Origin: an uncultured Tateyamaria sp.
GTDB taxonomy: Bacteria > Pseudomonadota > Alphaproteobacteria > Rhodobacterales > Rhodobacteraceae
Reading direction: 5' to 3'
Assembly (NCBI RefSeq): GCF_947488715.1
Contig: NZ_CANLAG010000007.1
Location: 166,384 to 230,383, forward strand
DNA: 64,000 nt
The notes below the pieces were generated by a model that saw nothing but the letters and a program-made list of their open reading frames with translations, ran no database searches and was not told the DNA's origin. A program made the translations under genes and the position numbers. Positions 52,629 through 61,720 of the stretch are shown here, piece after piece; the first letter of the stretch is position 1, and the number at the start of each line of letters is the position of its first letter.

Positions 52629-52919
52629 TCACTGGGTTGGCTGACCATCTGCAAAAACATGGTGCCAGCGCAAGATCCGCACAGATTTCCGCAGGCCCGT
52701 TGGCCAAAATGGATCGGCTTCCACAAGCGCCTGCGCCGCGTCTGCGGTTTCGGTCGACACCAGCCACGCCCCGCCAGCACCCACGTCACCGTCGAACAGA
52801 GGCCCGGCGCAACTGATGTGACGCGCGTTTTCTGACAAGAACGCCAGGTGCTCGGACATATGCGCGCGGCGTATGTGATCGTGGTCGGGGGCATCTTCGA
52901 ACAGAATAAGGTAAGGCAT
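52629..52919 (-). CDS. YciI-family protein
   Basis: 96 residues from ATG 52919 (upstream in-frame codons reach back across the LysR promoter and are rejected). The YciI fold pattern is seen: PYLILFEDAPDHDHIRRAH with the conserved His, HLAFLSENARHISCAGPLFD, then the WLVSTETADAAQALVEADPF strand-helix with the conserved acidic residue. Function in the family is largely unknown. It is divergent from the LysR gene with 83 bases between starts, making it a likely target of that regulator. Confidence 0.9.
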   Translation of the reverse strand: MPYLILFEDAPDHDHIRRAHMSEHLAFLSENARHISCAGPLFDGDVGAGGAWLVSTETADAAQALVEADPFWPTGLRKSVRILRWHHVFADGQPTQ

Positions 52920-53002
52920 TGCGATCTCCTGTTGTGGTGGGTCAGGGTAGGCCTGCGCAAATTCGAATGCCATTGGCGGACGTGCAGGAGGACATTGCAA
53001 AA

Positions 53003-53809
53003 ATGCAGGAAGCGGCATGGGACGACGTGCGGGTGTTTCGCGCGGTTGTGGAAGAGGGCAGCTTTGCCGCGGCGGCGCGTGCGTTGGGCCAGCACGAGAC
53101 GACAGTGGCGCGTCATGTGCACCGGTTGGAACGGGTGTTGGGTCAGGTGTTGTGGCGTGGTGCGGCCGGGGGCGTGACGGATGAGGGGGCTGTGGTCATG
53201 CGCCATGCACAGGCCATGGCCGATGCCGCTGCACAGGTTGCGGCCACCAGGCAAAGCACCGTTGGCCCGCGCGGTGCTGTGCGTCTGACGTCTGTGCCGT
53301 GGGTGATTGCCGCAGCTGTGGTGCCGGTTTTGCCGCAATGGCGCGCCTTGGCCCCTGATGTCTCCGTGTCGGTGATTGGGGCGCATGAGAGTTTCAACCT
53401 GTTGCATGGCGAGGCGGATGTGGCCCTGCGCCTTGCCCGTCCGGAGGCGGGCGGAGACGTCATTGCGCGCAAGCTGTGTGATGTGGATTTTGTCGTGGCT
53501 GGGTCGGGTGCGCAGTGGATCGGGTACATTCCAGAGATGGCGCATGTGCCGCAGGCCCAGTGGACAGAGGCCGAAGCGGGATCTGTGGGGCTGCGGGTGT
53601 CGGATCAGTCGGCGGTGGTTGCGGCGGTTGTCGCAGGATTGGGGCGCGGTTGGGTGCCTGCATGTTTGGCCGCAGGGCGCCGTGCGGGAACAGAGGTGCG
53701 CACGCGTCCCTTGTGGTGCCTGACCCATCCGCGCACGCGCCACGCGCCCGCAGTGCGCGCGGTGCGCGAAAACATGTTGCCCCTTGTCCGAGCCCGCCTG
53801 TCGCAGTAG
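53003..53809 (+). CDS. LysR-family transcriptional regulator
   Basis: 268 residues from ATG 53003; AGGAGG lies 11 bases upstream, a long but usable spacing (ATG 52967 is an alternative). N-terminal HTH: DVRVFRAVVEEGSFAAAARAL, with GQHETTVARHVHRLERVLG as recognition helix (shown in part). Effector domain shorter than average (about 180 residues). It is divergent from the YciI gene. A histidine phosphatase gene follows 8 bases after its stop, probably in the same transcript. Confidence 0.88.
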   Translation: MQEAAWDDVRVFRAVVEEGSFAAAARALGQHETTVARHVHRLERVLGQVLWRGAAGGVTDEGAVVMRHAQAMADAAAQVAATRQSTVGPRGAVRLTSVPWVIAAAVVPVLPQWRALAPDVSVSVIGAHESFNLLHGEADVALRLARPEAGGDVIARKLCDVDFVVAGSGAQWIGYIPEMAHVPQAQWTEAEAGSVGLRVSDQSAVVAAVVAGLGRGWVPACLAAGRRAGTEVRTRPLWCLTHPRTRHAPAVRAVRENMLPLVRARLSQ

Positions 53810-53817
53810 CGAAGGCC

Positions 53818-54393
53818 ATGACCTACCCCGACCTTTTGATCCTGCGCCATGGCGAGACCGAGTGGAACCGCGAGGGCCGTATGCAGGGCGAGATGGACAG
53901 TCCGTTGACCGACACCGGGCGTGCGCAGGCTGAGGCGCAGGGTCGGTTGCTGGCGGGTCTGAATCTGGACGGTTGGGCGCTGTGGTCTAGCCCGCAAGGC
54001 CGCGCGCGCGCCACGGCAGAGATTGCACTGCCTGGGCGCGACGTGTCCACTGATCCGCGCCTGTCCGAGATCACAATGGGGGCCTGGACGGGTGTGCGGC
54101 GCGCCGAGATTGCGTTGCAAAGGCCGCAGTTGTTCGATCATCACGGCGATCTGACCTGGTACGACGAAGCGCCGGGCGGCGAAGGATTAGAGGCGCTTTA
54201 TGTGCGGACAGGTGCGTTTCTGGCGACCTTGCGCGGCCCTGCGGTTCTGGTCACGCATGGGATCACGTCACGGATGCTGCGCTGTCACGCGTTGGGGTTG
54301 GAGCCCGGTGCGTTCGCCGATCTGCCGGGGGGGCAGGGCGTTGTTTATGCGGTATCTGGCGGGATCCAAACATGTCTGTCGGAAGGGGCTTGA
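53818..54393 (+). CDS. Histidine phosphatase family protein
   Basis: 191-residue phosphoglycerate mutase-like phosphatase. The phospho-accepting histidine is in LILRHGETEWNREGRMQG near residue 11, with later WSSPQGRARATAE, a catalytic acid in EITMGAWTG and the second histidine in VLVTHGITSRML. Such proteins dephosphorylate small metabolites or proteins; the substrate is unknown. The -35 box of the downstream tRNA-Val promoter overlaps its stop codon. Confidence 0.92.
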   Translation: MTYPDLLILRHGETEWNREGRMQGEMDSPLTDTGRAQAEAQGRLLAGLNLDGWALWSSPQGRARATAEIALPGRDVSTDPRLSEITMGAWTGVRRAEIALQRPQLFDHHGDLTWYDEAPGGEGLEALYVRTGAFLATLRGPAVLVTHGITSRMLRCHALGLEPGAFADLPGGQGVVYAVSGGIQTCLSEGA

Positions 54394-54418
54394 AGCCTCC
54401 GCGCGCCTTGGCTAATAC
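54390..54418 (+). promoter_or_regulatory. Promoter of tRNA-Val(TAC)
   Basis: -35 TTGAAG (54390-54395), 17-base spacer, -10 TAATAC (54413-54418), G/C-rich discriminator, tRNA beginning 9 bases later. The CTTGGC before the -10 matches the other tRNA-Val promoter. Confidence 0.7.
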
Positions 54419-54427
54419 GGCGACATC

Positions 54428-54732
<305 letters not shown>

Positions 54733-54810
54733 CCCTGAATGCTGTATTCGATATCCTGCTTTATTTCGGGCGTATCCGTGACGACTGGATGTTTGACTCA
54801 GTCGATCACC

Positions 54811-55689
54811 CTAGCGCGACTGCTTCACGAACAGATCAAAGATTTCCGGGACGTTTCCATCGCCCATCCCGGCCGCCAATGCGGCTTTGAGGTTGGCGTC
54901 GGTGCCTTCGGCAATTTGTGCCCGTGTGCCCATGTCTTCGGTCATCTGGACGAAGTAACTGATGTCTTTGCTGGCGTTGGCGATGGAAAAACCCAGATCG
55001 CTGACACCGTCCACCGCGTAGTTTTTGCAAAATTGCATGAAGGGCGAATTGGACGGTCCCGCTGACATGATGTCAAAGAGCTGTTGCTTGTCGATGCCGG
55101 CGCGTTCGGCCACGGCAAAGGCCTGGCTCATCGTGCAGGCGGTTGTCATGCCCATGAAATTGTTGATCAGTTTAGTGACATGTCCAGCGCCAAGTGCGCC
55201 CAAGTGGAAAACATTCTCGCCCAGGACGTCGAGGACCGGTTTCACCTTGTCGTATGTCTCCATCTCGCCTGCGGCCATGATGTTGAGCAAACCGTCCTTG
55301 GCATGCGCGGGTGTGCGCCCCAGAGGTGCATCCAGCATGCCCGCACCCTTGGCGGCCAGATCAGCGCCGATCTTGCGGGTGGACGCGGGGATCGAGGTGC
55401 CAAAGTCGATGACGACAGCACCATCCTTGATGCCTGCGAGGATGCCATCGTCGCCGTAGACCAGTGCCTCGACAACGTCGGATGTGGTGACGCAAAGCAT
55501 CACGATATCGCTTGCCTCGGCCAGCGCCTTTGGGGTCGCAACCTCAACAGCACCACGACTGACGGTGGCGGCAACCGCCTCTTTGTTGCGTCCCATAACG
55601 ACCAGGTCAAACCCGTTGTTTTGCAGGCATTCGGCCATGTTACCGCCCATTAGGCCAAGTCCGATAAAGCCGATTGTGGGTTTGGTCAT
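54811..55689 (-). CDS. Beta-hydroxyacid dehydrogenase (3-hydroxyisobutyrate dehydrogenase family)
   Basis: 292-residue NAD(P)-dependent dehydrogenase: Rossmann motif IGFIGLGLMGGNMAECL, the substrate loop DAPLGRTPAHAKDG (family usually DAPVSGG), and the catalytic lysine in GHVTKLINNFM. The family includes 3-hydroxyisobutyrate dehydrogenase and tartronate semialdehyde reductase. It is the last gene of a TRAP operon, so it probably oxidises or reduces an imported hydroxy acid. The unusual GRTPAHA loop separates it from classical HIBADH and GarR. Confidence 0.9.
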   Translation of the reverse strand: MTKPTIGFIGLGLMGGNMAECLQNNGFDLVVMGRNKEAVAATVSRGAVEVATPKALAEASDIVMLCVTTSDVVEALVYGDDGILAGIKDGAVVIDFGTSIPASTRKIGADLAAKGAGMLDAPLGRTPAHAKDGLLNIMAAGEMETYDKVKPVLDVLGENVFHLGALGAGHVTKLINNFMGMTTACTMSQAFAVAERAGIDKQQLFDIMSAGPSNSPFMQFCKNYAVDGVSDLGFSIANASKDISYFVQMTEDMGTRAQIAEGTDANLKAALAAGMGDGNVPEIFDLFVKQSR

Positions 55690-55725
55690 GTCATTCTCCT
55701 TTGAAGGTCTGGCCGTTCCATGGGG

Positions 55726-56139
55726 TTAGGTGAAGGCCTCGGCGCCGGCCTGTGCCACGACGTGATCTTGTGCAGGTGAGCCTGAGCTGACGCCAATGCC
55801 ACCGACCACCTCGCCTTGGTGAAATACCGGCAGGCCACCGGCAACTGTCACCATGCGCCCGCCGAGTGTTGAGGAAATGCCGTGTGCCGGTTCGCCGGGT
55901 TGATTGACAGCACCCAGCGCATCGGTCCCTTTTCGGATACCGCAGGCGGTAAAGCTCTTGTCGATGGCGAGTTGGATGCTGGTGATCTTGCCACCGTCCA
56001 TGCGTTCAAACGCGATCAGGTTGCCGCTTTCGTCCGTGACCGCGATGCACATGGGCACACCGATTTCGACGGCCTTGGCGCGTGCGCCCGCGATCATTCT
56101 GTTCGCGTCGTCAATGTCCAACCGTTGCAACGTAAGCAT
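55726..56139 (-). CDS. HbpS/GlcG-like protein
   Basis: 137-residue protein of the GlcG/HbpS family ('heme-binding protein'), start at ATG 56139 with AGGAG seven bases upstream. The family core is visible: IGVPMCIAVTDESGNLIAFERMDG and GGLPVFHQGEVVGGIGVSSG. In glycolate loci GlcG accompanies glycolate oxidase; elsewhere it accompanies many catabolic operons and its function is unsettled. It lies between the TRAP large permease and the beta-hydroxyacid dehydrogenase, all on one strand. Confidence 0.88.
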   Translation of the reverse strand: MLTLQRLDIDDANRMIAGARAKAVEIGVPMCIAVTDESGNLIAFERMDGGKITSIQLAIDKSFTACGIRKGTDALGAVNQPGEPAHGISSTLGGRMVTVAGGLPVFHQGEVVGGIGVSSGSPAQDHVVAQAGAEAFT

Positions 56140-56148
56140 CACGTTCTC

Positions 56149-57435
56149 CTATGGTCCGATGATCAGATTTGGCAGCGTCAGTGAGATCGCCGGTATGAAT
56201 GTGATCAACATGAGTGCCGAGAATATCGCGAGGTAGAAGGGCCAGATCGTCTTGACCGCCTTTTCCATCGGAAGCTTTCCGACCGCACAGCCGACAAAGA
56301 GACAGGTGCCAACTGGGGGCGTGCAGAGGCCCAGGCCAAGGTTCACCAACAGGATCATGCCAAATTGCACGGGGTCGATGCCCAGCATGTTCATCACAGG
56401 AAGGAAGATCGGTGTGCAGATCAGGATCAGTGCGGCCATGTCCATGATCATGCCCAACAGCAGCAGTACTGCGTTGATCATCAACAGGATGAGGATCGGG
56501 TTTTCGGTGATGCCAAGCAGGAATTCGACCGTTTTGGTTGGCACGCGGTTGAACGTCAGCATGTAGGCAAATGCGCCCGCGCAGGCGATCAGGATCATCA
56601 CCATCGACGTTGTGCGCACCGAAGAGATCACGGCGGTTTTGAACGCCTCCCAGGACAGGCTGCGGTAGACGATGAGCGTCACGATAAAGGCATACATCGC
56701 ACCAAAGGCGCCCGATTCAGTGACCGTGAAGACGCCGGACAAGACGCCGCCCACAATGATCACAGCCGTCAAAAGGCCGGGAATGGAGCCGACAAAGGCG
56801 ATGGCAAGTGCGGTCCAGCCGGGGAACTGTTCGGCCTTGTACCCGCGTTTGACGGCCACCACATAGGCCGCAAGCGCAAGGCAGCAGCACATGAGCACGC
56901 CCGGCACAACGCCTGCCAGAAACAGTTTGGAAATCGACACGGCGCCGCCGGTTGCGAGGGCAAAGATGATCATGTTGTGGCTTGGCGGGATGATGATCCC
57001 CGCGATGGAGGACGTCACGGTGACGTTCACCGCGTAATCTGCGTCATATCCCTTGTCTTTCATCACCGGGATCAGGATCGACCCAAGGGCCGAGATGTCG
57101 GCAATGGCGGACCCGGAAATGCCCCCGAACAACATCGACGAAAATACATTCACGATGCCGAGGCCACCGCGCACAGCCCCGACGGCCGCTTGGGCGAACT
57201 TGACCAGCCGGATGGCGATGCCGCCGTGGAACATCAGCTCTCCGGCGAAAATAAAGAACGGGATCGCCATCAGGGAAAAGACGTTGATCCCCGACACGAT
57301 ACGCTGGAATCCGACGAACAGCGGCAAGCCTTCGAACCAGAACGCAGCCAGCGCAGAAATGCCAAGCGCATAAGCAACAGGCGCGCCGATCACGACGCAC
57401 AGGGCAAACACCCCAAGAAGCACCATAAGTCCCAT
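56149..57435 (-). CDS. TRAP transporter large permease
   Basis: 428-residue DctM-family subunit of normal length with about 12 hydrophobic helices. Family motifs: MLFGGISGSAIADISALGSI, GIIIPPSHNMIIFA and FTVTESGAFGAMYAF. It is the second TRAP large permease in the window and clearly different from the 512-residue DctM. It starts two bases after the small permease stop, so they are coupled. Confidence 0.93.
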   Translation of the reverse strand: MGLMVLLGVFALCVVIGAPVAYALGISALAAFWFEGLPLFVGFQRIVSGINVFSLMAIPFFIFAGELMFHGGIAIRLVKFAQAAVGAVRGGLGIVNVFSSMLFGGISGSAIADISALGSILIPVMKDKGYDADYAVNVTVTSSIAGIIIPPSHNMIIFALATGGAVSISKLFLAGVVPGVLMCCCLALAAYVVAVKRGYKAEQFPGWTALAIAFVGSIPGLLTAVIIVGGVLSGVFTVTESGAFGAMYAFIVTLIVYRSLSWEAFKTAVISSVRTTSMVMILIACAGAFAYMLTFNRVPTKTVEFLLGITENPILILLMINAVLLLLGMIMDMAALILICTPIFLPVMNMLGIDPVQFGMILLVNLGLGLCTPPVGTCLFVGCAVGKLPMEKAVKTIWPFYLAIFSALMLITFIPAISLTLPNLIIGP

Positions 57436-57437
57436 GA

Positions 57438-57971
57438 CTAACCCTGATCTATATTGTCTTGGCGTTCGTCACGGCCCAAAAACAGGCGGACAAGGTGGCC
57501 GGTGGAAAACAGAAACAGCAACACGCCGCTGATGGTCAGGGGCAAAGAGCGCAGGCCCTCTGACCACTGGATAAGCGGGATCAGCGTGTTCCATTTGAAT
57601 TTGGTCAATTCGAGCCCGTACCAGAACATCATGCCGCCAAACCCGGCCATCAGGATGTCAGAGATAACGACAAAGACGGTGCGCACGGACGAAGGCACCA
57701 TGTTGCGGAACACAACGACAGACAGGTGCGTATGGTTGTGAACGCCAGCGGCTGCGCCGAGAAAGGCAATCACCATCACCAGAAGAAGCGAGACCTGTTC
57801 GACCCAAGTGGGGGTGTCATTCAGAACGTAGCGACCAAACACCAGCCAGGCGAAGATCACAGTCATGATGACAATGGCGATGCCGGCCAGCAAGACGCAG
57901 ACACGGGACAGAAAATCCAGCGTTCTGTCCATCGGCTTGAGAAAACCGGGTGGTGATTTTGGGTCGCGCAT
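57438..57971 (-). CDS. TRAP transporter small permease
   Basis: 177-residue DctQ-family membrane protein with four helices (about residues 20-42, 55-73, 93-115, 140-160). The WVEQVSLLLVMVIAFLGAA segment with the preceding FGRYVLNDTPTWVEQ is the DctQ signature. A hairpin separates it from the binding-protein gene upstream. Confidence 0.92.
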   Translation of the reverse strand: MRDPKSPPGFLKPMDRTLDFLSRVCVLLAGIAIVIMTVIFAWLVFGRYVLNDTPTWVEQVSLLLVMVIAFLGAAAGVHNHTHLSVVVFRNMVPSSVRTVFVVISDILMAGFGGMMFWYGLELTKFKWNTLIPLIQWSEGLRSLPLTISGVLLFLFSTGHLVRLFLGRDERQDNIDQG

Positions 57972-57983
57972 AAAGCCTCCACT

Positions 57984-58020
57984 GAAACAAAGCGCCCGGC
58001 ATCCTGAAGGAGCCGGGCGC
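57984..58020 (-). terminator. Intra-operon hairpin between TRAP binding-protein and small-permease genes
   Basis: On the minus strand a 9-pair stem GCGCCCGGC/GCCGGGCGC (arms 58012-58020 and 57992-58000) is followed by TTTGTTT. It matches the position of the hairpin between dctP and dctQ in the other TRAP operon and likely attenuates read-through. Confidence 0.65.
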
Positions 58021-58045
58021 TCTGGTATTATGGCATGTCCGCCGA

Positions 58046-59020
58046 TTACTCGGTGGCTTGGGCCATCTCGACCAGTGCCTTCATGTCAGGGTTTGCTGCC
58101 AGGTAGTCGGCATAAACGCTGTCCATGGCGGATTGGAACGGTGCCTTGTCCGCAATTTCGTTCACCGCGATACCTGCCGCTTCAACGTCTTTGCGTGCCT
58201 GCTCGGACCCTACGGCCCACAGCTCACGCTGGACCAGTGCCGCCTCTTGAGCAGCGCCGCGCACGGCGTCCTGCATTTCGGTGGACAGCGCGTTGAATTT
58301 CGCGGTGTTCACGCAGATGCATTCAGGAATGATCAGGTGCTCGGACAGCGAGTAGTGCGTTGTCACCTCGTAGTGGCCGACGTTCTTGAACGATGGGAAG
58401 TTGTTTTCCGCGCCATCCACAACACCGGTCTTCAGCGCCTGCTGCACTTCGGAGAATGCCATCGGTGACGGGTTGCCGCCCATGGCCGAAATCATCGAGG
58501 TGTAGAGGTCGTTGTTCATCACCCGGATTTTCAGGCCTTCAACGTCCGCAGGGGTGTTGATCGGCTTTTGGCTGTAGAAAGAGCGCGCACCGGCGTCAAA
58601 CCATGCCAGCGGCAAAACCCCAGCGTCGCCCATGGCGGCGGCAACGGTCTGGCCTGCTTCACCTTCCAGAACCCGGAACATGTGCGGCACGCTTTTGAAG
58701 ATGAAAGGCAGCGACACCAGGTTGGCTTCTTTTACCATCGGACCGATGGGACCGAGGTTGAAGTTGCCGACCTCGATGGCGCCGATGCGCACTTGCTCGA
58801 GCGCGTCGGGTTGCGAACCCAGAACGCCACCATGGAACACGTCGACGGTGATTTCGCCACCTGTGGCCGCGTCAACCAGCTCTGCGAACTTGTCCATTGC
58901 GGCGGTGTTTGGGTGGCCGTCGTTGTGGATGTTCCAGGCGCGCCAGTTGTCAGCGGATGCTGTACCCGCCACCAAAGCGATCGCAGTTGCGGTCGCAAAA
59001 AGCGATTTTGTAAATGTCAT
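58046..59020 (-). CDS. TRAP transporter solute-binding protein
   Basis: 324-residue DctP-family periplasmic protein with a signal peptide (MTFTKSLFATATAIALVAGT, cut after ASA). The carboxylate-binding region is PADVEGLKIRVMNNDLYTSM and the family signature QQALKTGVVDGAENNFPSF. Start at ATG 59020 with GGAGGAGA upstream. It is first in the operon TRAP-SBP, small permease, large permease, HbpS/GlcG-like, beta-hydroxyacid dehydrogenase. A hydroxy-carboxylate or sugar acid substrate is likely. Confidence 0.93.
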   Translation of the reverse strand: MTFTKSLFATATAIALVAGTASADNWRAWNIHNDGHPNTAAMDKFAELVDAATGGEITVDVFHGGVLGSQPDALEQVRIGAIEVGNFNLGPIGPMVKEANLVSLPFIFKSVPHMFRVLEGEAGQTVAAAMGDAGVLPLAWFDAGARSFYSQKPINTPADVEGLKIRVMNNDLYTSMISAMGGNPSPMAFSEVQQALKTGVVDGAENNFPSFKNVGHYEVTTHYSLSEHLIIPECICVNTAKFNALSTEMQDAVRGAAQEAALVQRELWAVGSEQARKDVEAAGIAVNEIADKAPFQSAMDSVYADYLAANPDMKALVEMAQATE

Positions 59021-59338
59021 AGGTTCTCCTCCCTTATGTTTCTCCGACAGCATCTGGCGGTAAAACTTACAGGGGGGGAATGCGCCTTGCGGCACCTTTC
59101 TCCCCCAAGCCGGAATCGCTGCTTTCTCAATAAGGAGACTAGTATCCAAGTTTTGTCAACAAGCAGCTTTTGACTGTTGGTCCGGCTTGACATAACCCGT
59201 GTCAGCGCCTTTCTTGCGGTAAGCACTTTGCTCGTCTATATGCGATAGATATTGGGAAAAGTTGATTTTTTTCATTGCCTTAGCGTAGCATTGATGAGGC
59301 GACGGTCGACAATTGGAAAATGACTTGGGCGAGAAACC
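59021..59338. promoter_or_regulatory. Divergent control region between TRAP operon and GntR gene
   Basis: 318 bases without a gene. It contains the ribosome site of the TRAP binding-protein gene at its left end, a short palindrome TTGT-CA-ACAA (about 59154-59163) and a GTCGAC core (59305-59310) before the GntR gene. FadR-subfamily GntR proteins bind such GT-rich inverted repeats. I could not fix a convincing -35/-10 pair on either strand. Confidence 0.4.
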
Positions 59339-60007
59339 GTGGAAGATATTGTAAGACGCACCACAACCGACGCGGTCTACGAAAAACTGCATGACGAGAT
59401 TGTTTCGCTCGAAATTCTTCCGGGAACGAAGCTGTCCGAGACGGAAGTTGCGCGGCGTTTTGGGGTCTCTCGGCAGCCTGTTCGAAACGCCTTTACGCGG
59501 CTGGGAACAGACGAGTTGTTGGTCATTCGACCTCAGAAGGCGACCGAAGTGCGCGGCTTCTCAATGGAGCGGATCGAGCTTGCGCGTCTGGTGCGGATGG
59601 CGGTGGAACTTGAGGTCGTGAACCGCGCAATCCAGGTATGGGACGCAACGCGCGAGGCGAAGTTGGCCGAAAACCTGGCTTTGCAGGAACAGGCGGTGCG
59701 CGACGGCGATTTGCCAGCGTTTCACGCGCTCGACTACGATTTTCACAAGCTGATTTATGTGCTGGGCGGCCATCCTTTGGCGTTCGAGGTTATGCTCGAA
59801 TGTAAGCAGAAGGTTGATCGGTTGTGCCTGCTCAGCCTTGAGAAAGGCAGCGAAGCCGAGGCCATTCTGGCAGAGCACCGCGAGATTGCGGCGGGCATGG
59901 CTTCGGGCCGTCTTGAGCAGGCGCAAAGTTCCATGCGCAAGCATCTGTCCCGGTTGGATGAGACAATCGCCTTTATCCACGAAACGCATCCGAACTATTT
60001 CGAGTGA
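59339..60007 (+). CDS. GntR-family (FadR/FCD subgroup) transcriptional regulator
   Basis: 222-residue regulator from GTG 59339. Winged HTH: LHDEIVSLEILPGTKLSETE and VARRFGVSRQPVRNAFTRLG. The FCD effector domain (about residues 85-215) has metal-binding residues in DYDFHKLIYVLGG and EHREIAAGM. FCD regulators commonly respond to organic or sugar acids. It faces the TRAP/hydroxyacid operon and is its probable regulator. Confidence 0.92.
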   Translation: MEDIVRRTTTDAVYEKLHDEIVSLEILPGTKLSETEVARRFGVSRQPVRNAFTRLGTDELLVIRPQKATEVRGFSMERIELARLVRMAVELEVVNRAIQVWDATREAKLAENLALQEQAVRDGDLPAFHALDYDFHKLIYVLGGHPLAFEVMLECKQKVDRLCLLSLEKGSEAEAILAEHREIAAGMASGRLEQAQSSMRKHLSRLDETIAFIHETHPNYFE

Positions 60008-60032
60008 CTTTGATAGGGCGGGGTGCCCGTTG

Positions 60033-60551
60033 TCAAGCCGTGCCGCGTTCGGGGCGGTCATTCTCGATGTTGAATTTCATACCATCCAAGAGCTCTTCGA
60101 GATCAGGGCGCGCCGCGGGACCGTTCGAGATATCAACAAGCATCAACGTCCCGTTGGGGCGAATGGCAAAGGCCCCCGGTTCGGCGAACAGGCCCGTGGT
60201 TTCAGCCTCTGACAACGGCGAAGACACATAAAGCCCCAGCGCGCGCATCTGCGCTTCGGTCATCCCGTAACACAGGTCAAAGTCCCAACCGAATTCCGCC
60301 AAATCGGCCTCGGCCTTTTCCTGTGTGTCTGATGAGACGACAACAACGTCCATGACGTCCGTCCAGGCTGGCAAGGCTGCATTCAATTTGTTCAGGAACC
60401 GCTTGCAGCGCGGGCAGTGTTTCCCGCGATAGACAAACAGCATGGTCCAGCGATCCTTTGCCTGACCAATTGCGATGTCCCCTGTTGGTCCGAGACACGG
60501 GAAGGTCATCGGTTCGATCTGCGCGCCCACATTTGGTTTGGGTGAGGTCAT
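60033..60551 (-). CDS. AhpC/TSA-family redoxin
   Basis: 172-residue thioredoxin-fold protein of the peroxiredoxin-like AhpC/TSA group. The active site reads YRGKHCPRCKRFLNKLN, a CxxC pair rather than the single peroxidatic cysteine, seen in the 'peroxiredoxin-like / redoxin' subgroup. The fold continues with VVVSSDTQEKAEADLAEF and GAFAIRPNGTLMLVD. No signal peptide. Its 3' end faces the GntR gene with a 25-base gap. Substrate unknown; a thiol oxidoreductase or peroxidase role is likely. Confidence 0.88.
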   Translation of the reverse strand: MTSPKPNVGAQIEPMTFPCLGPTGDIAIGQAKDRWTMLFVYRGKHCPRCKRFLNKLNAALPAWTDVMDVVVVSSDTQEKAEADLAEFGWDFDLCYGMTEAQMRALGLYVSSPLSEAETTGLFAEPGAFAIRPNGTLMLVDISNGPAARPDLEELLDGMKFNIENDRPERGTA

Positions 60552-60773
60552 GTGATGTTCCTTTGCAAAATCGATTTCAGTCCGGCGAGGGGCCAGTTTC
60601 TAGTTTCATCGCAGATTGCGCGGGGGATGCAAATGACAGTTTTTCGCATCACCCGGCGCATGGGCGCTGACGCGATTTGCGCGTGCGCGCACGGAAGGTC
60701 TGTGCTCATAAGTGTTGTGTGCATGTGCGCTTGCGCTATCTTGGCGGGTACAACCTGAACGGAGTGCTGACAC

Positions 60774-61712
60774 ATGAGCTGGAATCCCGCGCTGGATCCG
60801 GATTGCCCCAAAGGCGACGCCGTAGATGCCATCGAAACTGTGATTGTGCCGCGTGCGCGGGACCTGGGCGGGTTCGAGGTGCGCCGCGCGCTGCCGGCGC
60901 CCAAGCGGCAGATGGTGGGGCCGTTCATTTTCTTTGACCAGATGGGGCCTGCGGAATTCGTGACTGGCAAGGGCATCGACGTGCGCCCGCACCCGCATAT
61001 CGGGCTGGCCACGGTGACCTATCTTTACAAGGGCAAGATCCACCACCGCGATTCCCTTGGCACCGATCAGTGGATCGAACCGGGGGCGGTGAACTGGATG
61101 GTGGCGGGTCACGGCATCACCCATTCCGAGCGTACGGATGGCGAGATCCGCAAGAACCCGCACAACCATTTTGGTATTCAGACATGGGTGGCGCTGCCCA
61201 AGGATGCCGAGGACAATCCGGCAGATTTCCAGCACGCGCCCAAGGACACGCTGCCGTTTCTGGAGGGCGAGGGCAAAGAGGTGCGGCTGATCCTTGGCGA
61301 TGCCTGGGGCGAGAAGGCCCCGGTGGAGACGTTCTCCGAGATGTTCTATGCCGACGCGGTCCTTGAGGCTGGGGCGCGTATCCCGCTGCCCGACAACCAT
61401 GAGGACCGGGGTGTCTATGTGGTCGATGGGTCGGTGACGGTCGCGGGCGAGACTTATGATGCGGGTCAGATGATGGTGTTCCGTCCGGGAGATGCGATGT
61501 CGTTGCAGGCGGGCGCGCAGGGCGCGCGGCTGATGATGCTGGGCGGGGCGACGCTGGAAGGATCGCGGCACATCTGGTGGAATTTCGTGGCCTCCTCCAA
61601 AGAGCGGATCGAGGCGGCCAAGGAGGCGTGGCGCGCAGGCGACTGGGCGCATGGCCGGTTCCAGTTGCCCCCCGGTGATGAGGATGAGTTCATTCCGCTG
61701 CCGGAGAAGTGA
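60774..61712 (+). CDS. Pirin family protein
   Basis: 312-residue bicupin. The N-terminal cupin carries the metal-binding histidines in RPHPHIGLATVTYLYKG and the following HRDSLG, GHGITHSERT segments, as in pirin/YhhW (quercetinase-like). The C-terminal cupin is degenerate. Bacterial pirins can have quercetin dioxygenase activity or regulatory roles; the natural function is unclear. It ends eight bases before the convergent LRR gene end. Confidence 0.92.
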   Translation: MSWNPALDPDCPKGDAVDAIETVIVPRARDLGGFEVRRALPAPKRQMVGPFIFFDQMGPAEFVTGKGIDVRPHPHIGLATVTYLYKGKIHHRDSLGTDQWIEPGAVNWMVAGHGITHSERTDGEIRKNPHNHFGIQTWVALPKDAEDNPADFQHAPKDTLPFLEGEGKEVRLILGDAWGEKAPVETFSEMFYADAVLEAGARIPLPDNHEDRGVYVVDGSVTVAGETYDAGQMMVFRPGDAMSLQAGAQGARLMMLGGATLEGSRHIWWNFVASSKERIEAAKEAWRAGDWAHGRFQLPPGDEDEFIPLPEK

Positions 61713-61720
61713 CCCGTCTG

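Noticed and set aside
54740..54810. Further tRNA or gene after the tRNA-Val repeats
   Set aside because: No cloverleaf, ribosome site or conserved frame was seen in this stretch.
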